NCBI GenBank assembly: GCA_023150935.1
Contig: JAKLJW010000001.1
Location: 452,677 to 516,676, forward strand
Source of the DNA: Candidatus Binatia bacterium
GTDB lineage: Bacteria; Desulfobacterota; Binatia; HRBIN30
Direction of reading: 5' to 3'
Length of the DNA: 64,000 nucleotides
Under the pieces are notes generated by a model that was not told the origin of the DNA, did no database searches, and saw only the letters and a list, made by a program, of their open reading frames with translations. Numbering within the stretch: the stretch's first letter is position 1; each line of letters begins with the position of its first letter. Shown one piece after another: positions 45,695 to 54,222 of this stretch. The translations under genes and the position numbers were made by a program.

Positions 45695-47497
45695 TCACTC
45701 GTGCACGTAGCCGAGCGCGCGCAGTCGTTCCTTGAGCGCGGGGTCGTCCGCGGCCAACGGTTGCGATCGGTCGACTCGGTCGAAACGGAACCCCCCAATC
45801 GCTACCCCACCCTCCGGTTCGCTCAGTTCGATGGTCAGCTCGCGGCCAAGGTCGTACTCGCCGGCGTCCAACGGTGAACCCGGCGCTGCACCCGTCCCCG
45901 ACAGGCGCACCGGCCGGTTGTCGCCGTTGGGAAGCCGCAACGTGAATCGGTTCTGGTAACCGCGGTCGCGGATCGGGTTCTGGTAGAGCTGCACGCTGAC
46001 CCGGTACCGTCCCGGCACCCAGGGTGTCGCCAGTGTTAGAGGTGCCGGACGTTCACCGGGCTGCAGGGTCAAACCCGTGGAGCCCGCGGCCCAGCGATGG
46101 TCGTCGGCCCTGTCTTCGAACGTCGGGACGGAAGCCGTCCCGGGCTTTACGGGCAGCAGCGCCCCGAGGAAGGCGGGTTGGGGCAGAGCCGGATTATCGG
46201 GCAGCGCGAGTTCGTCGCGTGTGGCGTCTTCATACGCCTCTCGCAACTGGACGATGAGCGCCTCGCGCGTCGTGCCGTCGTCGATCGCTTCCAGACGCGG
46301 GTAATTGCGCGCGTCGGGAACCGGTCGATATAGCGGCGAGAAGGTGTCCGACCACTGGTCGTAATGGACCTCGGCCGCGGCCGTGTAAATCCCCCAGTAT
46401 CGCGGGCTGAACGCGATACTCGTCCGCGACCGCTCGCCACCGGTGCCGCCCTTGCGCAACTCCGCACTGAGGTCGTCCCCATCGATTCGGTAGCGCCCGC
46501 GATCGGTACCCGGGGCCGCCAGCCCGAGGAGAGTGGGGGCGAGGTCGATGTGGCGGGTCACTCCGCCGTAGCGCCGGCCGGGGGCAGGGTCGCCGGGTAT
46601 GCGGACGATCATCGGAATGTGCGTGAGCGCGCGCGGAACCAGAGGGCCATGGTGGCTATGCCACTTCTCCGGGCCCATTTCGTTGAACTGCTCGCCGTGG
46701 TCGGAGGTCACCACTACCACGGTCCGGTCGAGGACTCCGCGTTCCCGTAGTTCGTCGACCAGCCGTCCGATCCAGTGGTCGGTGTACATGATCTCCGAGT
46801 CGTAGCGGTTGTAGGCCTCCGGCCAGTCGGGCGCGTCCCGATACTGGTCGAACCCGGCGTGGTAATGGTAGGGCCCGTGCGTATCGAGCGTGTGGACGTA
46901 AAGGTAGAACGGCTGCCGCGCGCTTTGTGCGGCGTCGAGGAAGTCGTTCAACGCGGGCCAGAGTTCTTCGAAGAAGGCGTAGGCGCGGTCGGCGGTGGCG
47001 GGAAGAATCGCCCGCTTCTCGAAGCGGCGCACCAGTTCGGTCTCCTCGCAGAACAAGTAATGAGAACTGACGAGGCCCGTCAGGTATCCGGCCTGCCGAA
47101 AGGCGTCGGGGAGGACGAGCAGGTCGGCGGGGATGCCGCGCACCGGAACCGCCATGTACTTGTAACCGACCAACAACGGTGGCGTGAGCCGGCCGGTCTG
47201 CATCTGGCTGACGGATACCGGCGTTCCGGGGTAATGCGCGAAGTGGTGGTCGAAGACCACCCCCTCGCGCGCCAGTGCCTCGAGGTTGGGTGTGGTCGGC
47301 CGCGGGTAGCCGTACGGCGGGAGGCTGGCGGCACGCATGGCGTCGGCGAGGACGACCACGACGTTGAGGCGGTCATCGGGGGAGGCGGGAGCGCAGCCCG
47401 ACGGCGAACAGCCGGAGACCGCACCCGCAAAGCTGACGCAGTAAGCGAAAACCCACTGACGGGCGCGGAAGCGGGCAAGCGAGTTCGAGACTGGCAC
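45695..47497 (-). CDS. Sulfatase-superfamily lipoprotein with threonine at the nucleophile position
   Basis: The 600-residue protein has a lipoprotein-like signal (A-V-S-G-C, Cys30). The alkaline-phosphatase/sulfatase fold shows V-V-L-A-D-A-M-R (Asp52), T-T-P-N-L-E-A-L-A-R-E-G, D-T-H-G-P-Y and T-S-D-H-G-E-Q-F. Where sulfatases have C-x-P-S-R, this reads G-T-P-V-S (Thr92). It therefore cannot form formylglycine and is more like phospho-transferases or phosphodiesterases of the superfamily. The C-terminal part (about 480-600) is beta-rich and ends A-L-G-Y. The GTG at 47497 is inferred; a longer upstream reading overlaps the divergent Uma2 gene. Confidence 0.82.
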   Translation of the reverse strand: MPVSNSLARFRARQWVFAYCVSFAGAVSGCSPSGCAPASPDDRLNVVVVLADAMRAASLPPYGYPRPTTPNLEALAREGVVFDHHFAHYPGTPVSVSQMQTGRLTPPLLVGYKYMAVPVRGIPADLLVLPDAFRQAGYLTGLVSSHYLFCEETELVRRFEKRAILPATADRAYAFFEELWPALNDFLDAAQSARQPFYLYVHTLDTHGPYHYHAGFDQYRDAPDWPEAYNRYDSEIMYTDHWIGRLVDELRERGVLDRTVVVVTSDHGEQFNEMGPEKWHSHHGPLVPRALTHIPMIVRIPGDPAPGRRYGGVTRHIDLAPTLLGLAAPGTDRGRYRIDGDDLSAELRKGGTGGERSRTSIAFSPRYWGIYTAAAEVHYDQWSDTFSPLYRPVPDARNYPRLEAIDDGTTREALIVQLREAYEDATRDELALPDNPALPQPAFLGALLPVKPGTASVPTFEDRADDHRWAAGSTGLTLQPGERPAPLTLATPWVPGRYRVSVQLYQNPIRDRGYQNRFTLRLPNGDNRPVRLSGTGAAPGSPLDAGEYDLGRELTIELSEPEGGVAIGGFRFDRVDRSQPLAADDPALKERLRALGYVHE

Positions 47498-47712
47498 GGG
47501 GAACGATACTCGATGGCGGGCGGCGATTGCTTCCACCGCTACCACGCGGGTTTGCGGAGGGCGAGAGGAAAGTGTTTGTTGTCGTTGTGCGACCGAGGCG
47601 ATTCCGGACTTCTGCGGTACGTGCCGTAACGCGTTGACGAGCGTATTCCCGGATTTCGTTCCGTAAGGGACTCTTGTTGGAAGCCGATCGGCGACGATGA
47701 TAAGGTGCCGGT

Positions 47713-48324
47713 GTGAGCACCGCGGACCTCTACGAAGAGACCATCGATGTGCCTCGCGCCGTTCGCTTCCCGGTGGAGCTCGTTCCACCCGAGGGCTTCG
47801 ACCCCGGCGATCCACGAACATGGCCAAAGATCGACGGCCGCCTCGAGTACGCGAACGGGAGGCTGCTCTACATGCCGCCGTGCGGAGATCTTCAGCAGGA
47901 TACGGTCACCGACCTTGCCGCTATACTGGCGGCGTGGGTTCGCACGCACCCGGACTTCGTGGCCGGCACGAACGAAGCGGGGATGCGGCTGGCCGAGGAG
48001 ACCCGCGGAGCCGATGGAGCAATCTGGCGCCGCAAAGATCTGGCGGGATACTCGGGCGGATTCCGCCGCGTACCGCCGGTTCTCGCCGTGGAAGTGGCTG
48101 GCCGGGACGAAGACGAGGCTACTTTGCGCGGCAAAGCCGATTGGTACCTCGCCCGAGGGGTCGAAGTTGTCTGGCTGGTTCTCCCCGAACAGCGTGAGGT
48201 CGTGGTGCTCGTTCCCGGCAACGATCGACGCTTCCGCTCCGGCCAGAAGCTACGGCCTCATTCCGCGCTCCCCGGGCTCGAACCCGGCGTGGATGAGTTC
48301 TTCGTCCAGATATCGATCCGCTAA
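47713..48324 (+). CDS. Uma2-family (DUF820) PD-(D/E)XK-like protein
   Basis: The 203-residue protein shows the Uma2 layout: E-Y-A-N-G-R-L, G-A-D-G-A-I-W, then V-L-A-V-E-V-A-G-R-D-E-D-E and a conserved Lys, and W-Y-L-A-R-G-V-E-V-V-W-L-V. The fold resembles restriction endonucleases (Asp, Glu-x-Val, Lys), but the biological role of this abundant family is unknown. GTG start at 47713, divergent from the sulfatase-like gene. Confidence 0.85.
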   Translation: MSTADLYEETIDVPRAVRFPVELVPPEGFDPGDPRTWPKIDGRLEYANGRLLYMPPCGDLQQDTVTDLAAILAAWVRTHPDFVAGTNEAGMRLAEETRGADGAIWRRKDLAGYSGGFRRVPPVLAVEVAGRDEDEATLRGKADWYLARGVEVVWLVLPEQREVVVLVPGNDRRFRSGQKLRPHSALPGLEPGVDEFFVQISIR

Positions 48325-48558
48325 CTACTGGCAGAGTACTGCGCGCTGCGCGGTGCGGGCCTACGTGGGCCATGCGAGACGGATGATCGGCTTCTTCGAC
48401 GGATTGTCGGGCCGGCGCCGTTGACGACTTCATCGGCGCTCTCGACTACGACGGCCATCGTGAGTTAGACGAGAGCGTCCGCCGATGCGAGACGCGCAAC
48501 GGTCCGATGGGAGAGCCCGTACAATGAGTGCGATTCCGAAACGCTCCGGGGGTTTACG

Positions 48559-48978
48559 ATGAACCGCCTTTCGAAGGTCCTTATCTTCAAGTTGGTCGCG
48601 ACGATATCGGTCTGGTGCATTCCCCTGATTTTCATGCCCGCGTCGTGGTTCGAAGCGGCAGGTTTTCCGAAGCAAGAGACCTACATGTTCGTTCGCATGC
48701 TCGGCTGGGCCTATCTGTCCCTGTGCGTCGTGTACTGGTTTGGCCTGCGGGCCGCACTGCGGGGCGAGCGGGAGATGGGTCCGATCTGGGTCGGCATAGT
48801 CAGCAACGTCGGAGCCGGCTTCTATCTCGGTTATTACGGCTCGGCGGGTGCCTGGGCGTCGTGGGGCGTGTTAGTCCAGTTCGTCGGTTGGGCTTCATTC
48901 GTGGCTGCGTTCGCCATTGCGCTGGGCTTGTTTGTGTTCGGCGTGATGGGGCAGTCGACGGGCGCCGGCGGGGACTAA
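48559..48978 (+). CDS. Four-helix integral membrane protein, unknown function
   Basis: The 139-residue protein has four probable membrane helices (about 7-27, 44-65, 76-97, 105-130) and a short polar C-terminus. A W-C-I-P-L-I-F-M-P start and a G-F-Y-L-G-Y-Y-G loop are the main features. No family was recognised. GGGGG lies about 6 bases before the ATG. The 234-base gap before it holds nothing I recognise. Confidence 0.68.
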   Translation: MNRLSKVLIFKLVATISVWCIPLIFMPASWFEAAGFPKQETYMFVRMLGWAYLSLCVVYWFGLRAALRGEREMGPIWVGIVSNVGAGFYLGYYGSAGAWASWGVLVQFVGWASFVAAFAIALGLFVFGVMGQSTGAGGD

Positions 48979-49002
48979 TGCGCGAGTCCGCGGGACACGA
49001 GG

Positions 49003-49494
49003 ATGGAATCGGCGCGGCTTTCTGACGAACTCCAGGAACTGATCGCCCGTCTCCACCTGGAGCCGCACCCTGAGGGGGGCTGGTACCGGGAGGTGTATCG
49101 GTCGGCAATACATGTGCAAGCGCCGCGAGGTCCGCGGGCGGCGATCACGTCGATTCACTACCTGCTTGCGGCCGGGCAGTGCAGTCGGTGGCACGTCGTC
49201 GAGTCGGACGAGGTGTGGCATTTTTACCGTGGCCAGCCTCTCGACCTGTTCACGTACGTACCGTCCACGCGGGAACTGGTGCGCCGGGAGTTATGCGGGT
49301 CCGATGCCACCCGGCAGGTTGCTGCCGTCCCGGCCGGTGTCTGGCAGGCGGCCCGCCCGCAAGGAGCGTACACTCTGGTCGGGTGTACCGTGGGTCCCGG
49401 CTTCGCCTTCGAGGATTTCCGCTTCGTCTCCGCGCTTTCCGAGCACGTCGAGCATCTCCGCGGAGCCTTCGGCAATTACCGTGATCTGCTGTGA
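49003..49494 (+). CDS. Cupin family protein (DUF985)
   Basis: The 163-residue protein matches the DUF985 cupin family: L-x-L-E-P-H-P-E-G-G-W-Y-R-E near the start, S-I-H-Y-L-L, H-V-V-E-S-D-E-V-W-H-F-Y-R-G-Q-P-L, and a G-C-T-V-G-P-G-F-x-F-E-D-F end. Cupins of this type may bind a metal or sugar; the reaction is unknown. It follows the membrane protein on the same strand by 24 bases. Confidence 0.87.
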   Translation: MESARLSDELQELIARLHLEPHPEGGWYREVYRSAIHVQAPRGPRAAITSIHYLLAAGQCSRWHVVESDEVWHFYRGQPLDLFTYVPSTRELVRRELCGSDATRQVAAVPAGVWQAARPQGAYTLVGCTVGPGFAFEDFRFVSALSEHVEHLRGAFGNYRDLL

Positions 49495-49633
49495 GCGGAT
49501 GCGCCGGGGCCGGGCGGTGCGGGTCTTGACCGGCATAGCACGGCCGTGATGACTTTCCCGCCGTCAACGAGTCGAATGTCGGTGCGACTGGCCGCGACGG
49601 CGAGTTCGAATAATCGCCAGGAGGTACGTGCGC

Positions 49634-50779
49634 ATGGGTATGACCCGAAACCGGCGACAGGCCGGGCCCTGGAAACCGGTCGCGGCACTCGTGCTGGCGG
49701 CCCTGGTGGTCGGCTGCGCGGCCGAGCCGCGTGGGCCGTGTACGGCGGCGTCGCCTCCGGGTACGGTCGGCTCGATTTGCGCCTTTCAGAACCCGGAGGA
49801 CGTCGAGCCGGTGCCCGCCGCCGGCGTGTTGCTCGTCAGCGAACTGCGCCGCGACGGCAGTGGCGGTGCCCTCGAAGCGCTCCCGTTGCAGTCCGAGACG
49901 CCCGAAGCGGCGCGGCCTCGCCGTTTGTGGCCGACCGGCAACGCGAGCCGGGATCGGCAGACGGCCGGCGTGCCGATCGGCGATCCGGCATGCACGCAAC
50001 CGCCGGCTGCGGACACCTTTGCACCGCACGGCATTACGGCGGCGCCGGCGGACACTCCGGGAGTCATGCGGGTTGCCGTCGTCGGCCATGGGCAGCGCGA
50101 AGCGGTCGAGCTTTTCGACCTGACCGGCACCGGCGACGCGGCGGCGCTCACGTGGCGCGGCTGCATCCCTTTGCCGCCGGGTATCGTCGGCAACGATGTC
50201 AGCCTTGCCCCGGACGGCGAGGTGGTGGTGTCGAACTACGCGCCGGCGCTGGTGGGGCTGGCGGGGCTCTATTACACCCTCAAGAGCGGCCTCGGTGGCA
50301 ACACCGGCGACGTCATTGCGTGGCGCCCGAAGCAGGGGTGGCGGCACCTGCCGGGCTCGGCGTCGCCGGCGCCGAATGGTGTGCTCGTGTCGCCCGACGG
50401 GACCGTGGTCTATTACGCCGAGACGGGTTCGGGCCGCGTCAGCCGCGTGCCGCGTGCCGGCGTGCCCCCGGGCGGGGCACCCGAGTCGGTGCAGATTGGC
50501 GGTAACCCCGACAACCTGTTTCTCTCGCCTCGCGGCACTATTCTCGTCGCGACGCATACCGACGGCGCCGCCTTCCTTCTGTGCGCCTTCGGGCGTCTAC
50601 CCTGCCGAACCGGCTGGGCGCTGTTCGAGATCGACCCGCGGACGATGCGCGCCACCGAGCTATTACGGCACGACGGCAGCGTCGTTGGCGGGGTAGCGTC
50701 GGCGGCTGAAGTGGACGGCACTACCTACTTCGGAGCTGTCTTCGACGACCGTATCGGCGTCTGGCGGCCGCAACGATGA
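49634..50779 (+). CDS. Exported beta-propeller lipoprotein (SMP-30/paraoxonase-like)
   Basis: The 381-residue protein has a lipobox V-V-G-C (about Cys28) and a body of repeated beta strands, e.g. N-D-V-S-L-A-P-D-G-E-V-V-V-S-N and N-G-V-L-V-S-P-D-G-T-V-V-Y-Y-A-E. This is the strand-loop pattern of SMP-30/strictosidine-synthase-type propellers. Several such proteins are lactonases or esterases; activity here is unknown. ATG 49634 has AGGAGG (49619-49624) 9 bases upstream; a GTG at 49628 is too close. Its stop overlaps the aminotransferase ATG. Confidence 0.78.
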   Translation: MGMTRNRRQAGPWKPVAALVLAALVVGCAAEPRGPCTAASPPGTVGSICAFQNPEDVEPVPAAGVLLVSELRRDGSGGALEALPLQSETPEAARPRRLWPTGNASRDRQTAGVPIGDPACTQPPAADTFAPHGITAAPADTPGVMRVAVVGHGQREAVELFDLTGTGDAAALTWRGCIPLPPGIVGNDVSLAPDGEVVVSNYAPALVGLAGLYYTLKSGLGGNTGDVIAWRPKQGWRHLPGSASPAPNGVLVSPDGTVVYYAETGSGRVSRVPRAGVPPGGAPESVQIGGNPDNLFLSPRGTILVATHTDGAAFLLCAFGRLPCRTGWALFEIDPRTMRATELLRHDGSVVGGVASAAEVDGTTYFGAVFDDRIGVWRPQR

Positions 50780-51951
50780 GCGACCCGTTCGGCGAGCCGG
50801 CGGCACGGTGTGCGCATCTGCGCGGCGACAATCCGCTGCGCGCACTCACCGAGGTGATCGCCGCCGTGCCCGGGGGGATCAACCTGGGTCAGGGTGTGTG
50901 CGACCTCGACACGCCGCGGCCGCTGATCGATGGCGCCCTGCGCTCGATCGGCGGCGAAGATCGGCAGACGTACACGCACTACTCCGGCTTGCCCGAGCTG
51001 AAGAGCGCGATTTGCGCCAAGCTGCGGCAGTTCAACCGCCTCGATGTCGGCGACGACGAAGTACTGGTGGCCTCGGGATCCTCGGCGGCCTTTACGGCCG
51101 CCGCGCTCGCCGTGTTCGAGCCCGGGGACGAAGTGATCCTGCTCGAACCCTTCTATTCGTATCATCGTTCCACCCTGACGTTGCTGGGCTGCGTGCCGGT
51201 GTTCGTCCCGCTGCGAGGCCCGAGCTTCGATCTCGATCTCTACCGTTTGCGCGCCGCCCTGGGGCCGCGCACGCGCGCTCTGGTGATCAATACACCCGGC
51301 AATCCGAGCGGGAAGGTCTTTGCGCGCAACGAGCTCGAGGCGATCGCTGCGGCGCTCGCCGGGACGCGCGTGATCGTCTTCACCGACGAGGTGTACGAGT
51401 ACATGTGTTTCGACGGCCGGCAGCACGTGTCGCCGGCGACCGTCGCCGGACTGGCCGACCGCACGCTGACCATCGGCAGCTTCAGCAAGACGTTCTCGAT
51501 CACCGGCTGGCGTATCGGCTATCTCGCCGGACCGCATCCGGTGGTCGAGATGGCCGGGCGAGTGTTCGATCAGATGGCCGTGTGCGCACCGCGTCCTCTG
51601 CAGCGCGGCGTCGCCCGGGCGCTGCGCGAACTGCCGATGTCGTTCTACGCCGACCTCGGCACCACCTACGAGGGAAAGCGCGACCGGTTCTGCGCCGCGC
51701 TGGCCAGGGCCGGCTTCCGGTTCGCGAAGCCGGCGGGAGCATACTACGTGCTGGCGGATTACCGGGACGTGCTCGGAGACATCGAGCCCTACGCGGCGGC
51801 AATGCAACTGATCGAGCGCATCGGCATAAACGGAGTTCCGGGCGACGTGTTCTACGGCGACCCGGCGGGTGTGCGCTCGCTACGTTTCCAGTTCGCCGTG
51901 GAAGCGGATGTCCTCGACGAGGCGTGCGAGCGCTTCGCCCGGTTGCGGTAG
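50776..51951 (+). CDS. PLP-dependent class I/II aminotransferase
   Basis: The 391-residue aminotransferase is complete: I-N-L-G-Q-G-V-C-D (about 36-44), Y-T-H-Y-S-G-L-P-E-L-K, N-T-P-G-N-P-S-G-K and D-E-V-Y-E-Y. The PLP-binding Lys238 lies in G-S-F-S-K-T-F-S-I-T-G-W-R-I-G-Y, with a late R for carboxylate binding (L-R-F-Q-F). It fits the aspartate/aromatic (kynurenine-type) subgroup; the amino donor is unknown. ATG overlaps the stop of the propeller lipoprotein (ATGA), so the two form an operon. Confidence 0.92.
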   Translation: MSDPFGEPAARCAHLRGDNPLRALTEVIAAVPGGINLGQGVCDLDTPRPLIDGALRSIGGEDRQTYTHYSGLPELKSAICAKLRQFNRLDVGDDEVLVASGSSAAFTAAALAVFEPGDEVILLEPFYSYHRSTLTLLGCVPVFVPLRGPSFDLDLYRLRAALGPRTRALVINTPGNPSGKVFARNELEAIAAALAGTRVIVFTDEVYEYMCFDGRQHVSPATVAGLADRTLTIGSFSKTFSITGWRIGYLAGPHPVVEMAGRVFDQMAVCAPRPLQRGVARALRELPMSFYADLGTTYEGKRDRFCAALARAGFRFAKPAGAYYVLADYRDVLGDIEPYAAAMQLIERIGINGVPGDVFYGDPAGVRSLRFQFAVEADVLDEACERFARLR

Positions 51952-51960
51952 CGGTGTCCG

Positions 51961-52515
51961 CTACCGCCGGTCTGCCCCCGGGGTCCCGGTCAGATAAGCG
52001 ACGACGGCAGCGTCCTTGAGCGTTTCGGCCGCAATCATCGGTACGGCGGCGCTGCACGCGGAGCGCGGGTTCGGGCCGGAAGCCCTGGCTTGCAGGCCAC
52101 GGACGCCGTCGTCGCCGGTGCGTACGCGATAGTCGACGATGCATTCGAAGGCGCCGAATTTGCGCACCAAATCGACATACATGACAGCCAATTCCAGCCG
52201 GCGAGCGCCGTCCGGCGTCACCGCGATCTCCTGTCTTTGGATCTCTTGTACGAGATCGTGCACGGCCGCGTGGGTGAACTCCGCATAGTTGATGTCGAGG
52301 TCGTACCAGCCGACATCGTAGCTGCGCCCCGCAGTCTCCACGCGGGCGGCCTGAACGCTTACGGACTCGCGGACCATGAGGGGCGGGACGGCTCCCTCGG
52401 TGAACGGCTGCTTGCGCAGGTTCAGGTGTTGGGTACACCCGGCGATGACCAATCCGGTCAGGCCGGCGGCGGTAATCCATTGCGCGCCGCGACGATAGGG
52501 GAGGGGTCGCGTCAT
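51961..52515 (-). CDS. Lipoprotein, unknown function
   Basis: The 184-residue protein has a lipobox V-I-A-G-C (Cys27) and a mixed alpha/beta body with few motifs; two cysteines near the middle and end (E-C-I-V, S-A-C-S) may pair. GAGGGTAA precedes the ATG. It is encoded 4 bases downstream of another lipoprotein gene on the same strand and ends convergent to the aminotransferase. No family was recognised. Confidence 0.7.
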   Translation of the reverse strand: MTRPLPYRRGAQWITAAGLTGLVIAGCTQHLNLRKQPFTEGAVPPLMVRESVSVQAARVETAGRSYDVGWYDLDINYAEFTHAAVHDLVQEIQRQEIAVTPDGARRLELAVMYVDLVRKFGAFECIVDYRVRTGDDGVRGLQARASGPNPRSACSAAVPMIAAETLKDAAVVAYLTGTPGADRR

Positions 52516-52519
52516 GGGC

Positions 52520-52951
52520 TTACCCTCGCGTTGCCAGGAGCTGCGCGACGGCTTCTCGAACCATCGTATCCGGCCCGCCGCTGCCGAACCTGGTCCGCGA
52601 CACCCGGCTGGTGGCGAGGAGCAAGTTGGTGGCCGGATCGCGGAGGTCGATGCGCAGGGTCAGGAGATAAGAGGTTACATCCCAGGTCCAGGTGTCGTCG
52701 TAGGTGACGAGGACGTTTGCATCTCCCGGTGCCGGCAGCGCAATGCCTGTGGTTGCGGTAACGCCGTGCTTGTCGAGTTGCCTTGCGATCAGCGCGCACA
52801 GGTTGCCGTCGTCGGCGACGTGACAGGCGACGTAGGCCGTCTTGAGTTGTCGGAGGTCGGTGCCCGGCAGCGTGGCCGACTCGAGGTCGGAGAGGCCGCA
52901 GCCGCCGATGGCGGCGACGAGAAGAAGCAGCAGTATTCTTCCGGAACCCAT
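52520..52951 (-). CDS. Small lipoprotein, unknown function
   Basis: The 143-residue protein has a lipobox A-I-G-G-C (about Cys18) and a beta-rich body, with a D-D-T-W-T-W-D stretch and an L-R-I-D-L-R-D-P strand. The overall pattern resembles DUF4136-like lipoproteins, but this is weak. Its stop is 4 bases before the next lipoprotein gene (52515), so the pair is probably one operon and possibly one complex. Confidence 0.72.
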   Translation of the reverse strand: MGSGRILLLLLVAAIGGCGLSDLESATLPGTDLRQLKTAYVACHVADDGNLCALIARQLDKHGVTATTGIALPAPGDANVLVTYDDTWTWDVTSYLLTLRIDLRDPATNLLLATSRVSRTRFGSGGPDTMVREAVAQLLATRG

Positions 52952-53028
52952 GATGCACCCCGCCGCACCTTACGCCATGTGAGGCAGGCTGACCAGTCGG
53001 ATCGTGAGTCGCGAGGCGGAGGCCTTCT

Positions 53029-54222
53029 CTAACCGGGGCGGCCGTACTCGGCGCTGGCCGCGACGAAGGCCTCCATGTTTTCGGGCCTGGCGTTCATGGG
53101 TGCGTCGCAGCCGGGACAAAGGAGGAGCCCGGTCGGGCCGACGTCCCTAACGAGGTCGCGGACGTAGGCGTAAACCTGGTCCGGCGTGCCGGTGGAAAGG
53201 AGGGGGGAGGGAACGTCGCCCATAAGCGCCATGTGGTCGCCGAGGATCTCTTTGGCGCGGCGGATGTCGGTCCAGCCGTCGAGGTTGAGGATGCAGCTTT
53301 TTGCCGGAAACTCGCGTAGGCGCCGAAGATCCCGGGTCCAGTCCTGATCGAAATGGAGCACGGAAACGATTCCTTCAGCGGCGAGTTGCGTGACCATATC
53401 GTGGTAGTACGGGAAGACGAAGGTCTCCCACATTTTCGGGGAGAGCATGGCGCTGGCGGCGCGCCATCCGCCGACCCAGGTGGCGGAAATGCCCGACTGG
53501 CGGGCGGCGGCGATGCCGATGCGAACCAGTTCGGGCTGCATGACGTCGAAGGCGGCTTTCACGGTATCCGGAATGCTGTGAAGGTCGACGAAGAACTCCT
53601 CCAGGGAGCGCCCGCCGCAGAGGCATTCGAAAGGTATGGTCGTGCCGCCGCAGGAGACAGGGACGTAGCCCCGGCTCTGGAAGCGCTCGACAACGCCGGC
53701 GGTGTGGGTCTCCAGCCACGCGAGGTGATCGTAGACCTCCTCGATGGCGATCACGCGCGGCATGTACTCGGTCAGGAATTCCCACCAGCCCCGGTTGATG
53801 AGGGTGTCGTAGTCGGCGCGGGTCATGACCTCGGCCTCTTCCACTTGCCACAAACTGTCGGGTGGCAACTCGCGGCCGGGCAGGGCGACGTGGGAGAACC
53901 ACGCCATGGTGAGAGGGACAGCGACACGGCCGGTGGGAACGCTGTTGATGCCGTCGACGCCCGAGCCGAGGCGGTCCATGGCGTCGAGAGTGACGTCGAC
54001 GCGCAGGTCGGGATCGGTGCAGAAGTCGGCTATGGACGCGCCTACGTAGCGCGGTGCGAAGGCGGTGCCCATGAACACGCAGGGGATGCGCTCGACGGGC
54101 TCCAGGGCGATCGTCTTGCGGACGCGTTCGGCACGTTCGCCGTAAAGGGGGTGGGGCGCGTTCGTCGCCGTCGATCCCGAGCGCGGGTACGGGGAAGAAT
54201 CCACAACCGATACACGGTTCAC
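53029..54222 (-). CDS. Uroporphyrinogen decarboxylase (URO-D) family protein
   Basis: The 397-residue protein has the URO-D/MtaA TIM-barrel fold: R-V-R-K-T-I-A-L-E-P-V-E-R-I-P near the start, a long central barrel with L-H-F-D-Q-D-W, and the late G-L-L-L-C-P-G-C-D-A-P-M-N-A-R-P-E-N. True heme-pathway HemE keeps different residues; proteins like this are often corrinoid-linked methyltransferases or O-demethylase partners. The GTG at 54222 overlaps the stop of the cytochrome gene (GTGA). Confidence 0.82.
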   Translation of the reverse strand: MNRVSVVDSSPYPRSGSTATNAPHPLYGERAERVRKTIALEPVERIPCVFMGTAFAPRYVGASIADFCTDPDLRVDVTLDAMDRLGSGVDGINSVPTGRVAVPLTMAWFSHVALPGRELPPDSLWQVEEAEVMTRADYDTLINRGWWEFLTEYMPRVIAIEEVYDHLAWLETHTAGVVERFQSRGYVPVSCGGTTIPFECLCGGRSLEEFFVDLHSIPDTVKAAFDVMQPELVRIGIAAARQSGISATWVGGWRAASAMLSPKMWETFVFPYYHDMVTQLAAEGIVSVLHFDQDWTRDLRRLREFPAKSCILNLDGWTDIRRAKEILGDHMALMGDVPSPLLSTGTPDQVYAYVRDLVRDVGPTGLLLCPGCDAPMNARPENMEAFVAASAEYGRPG

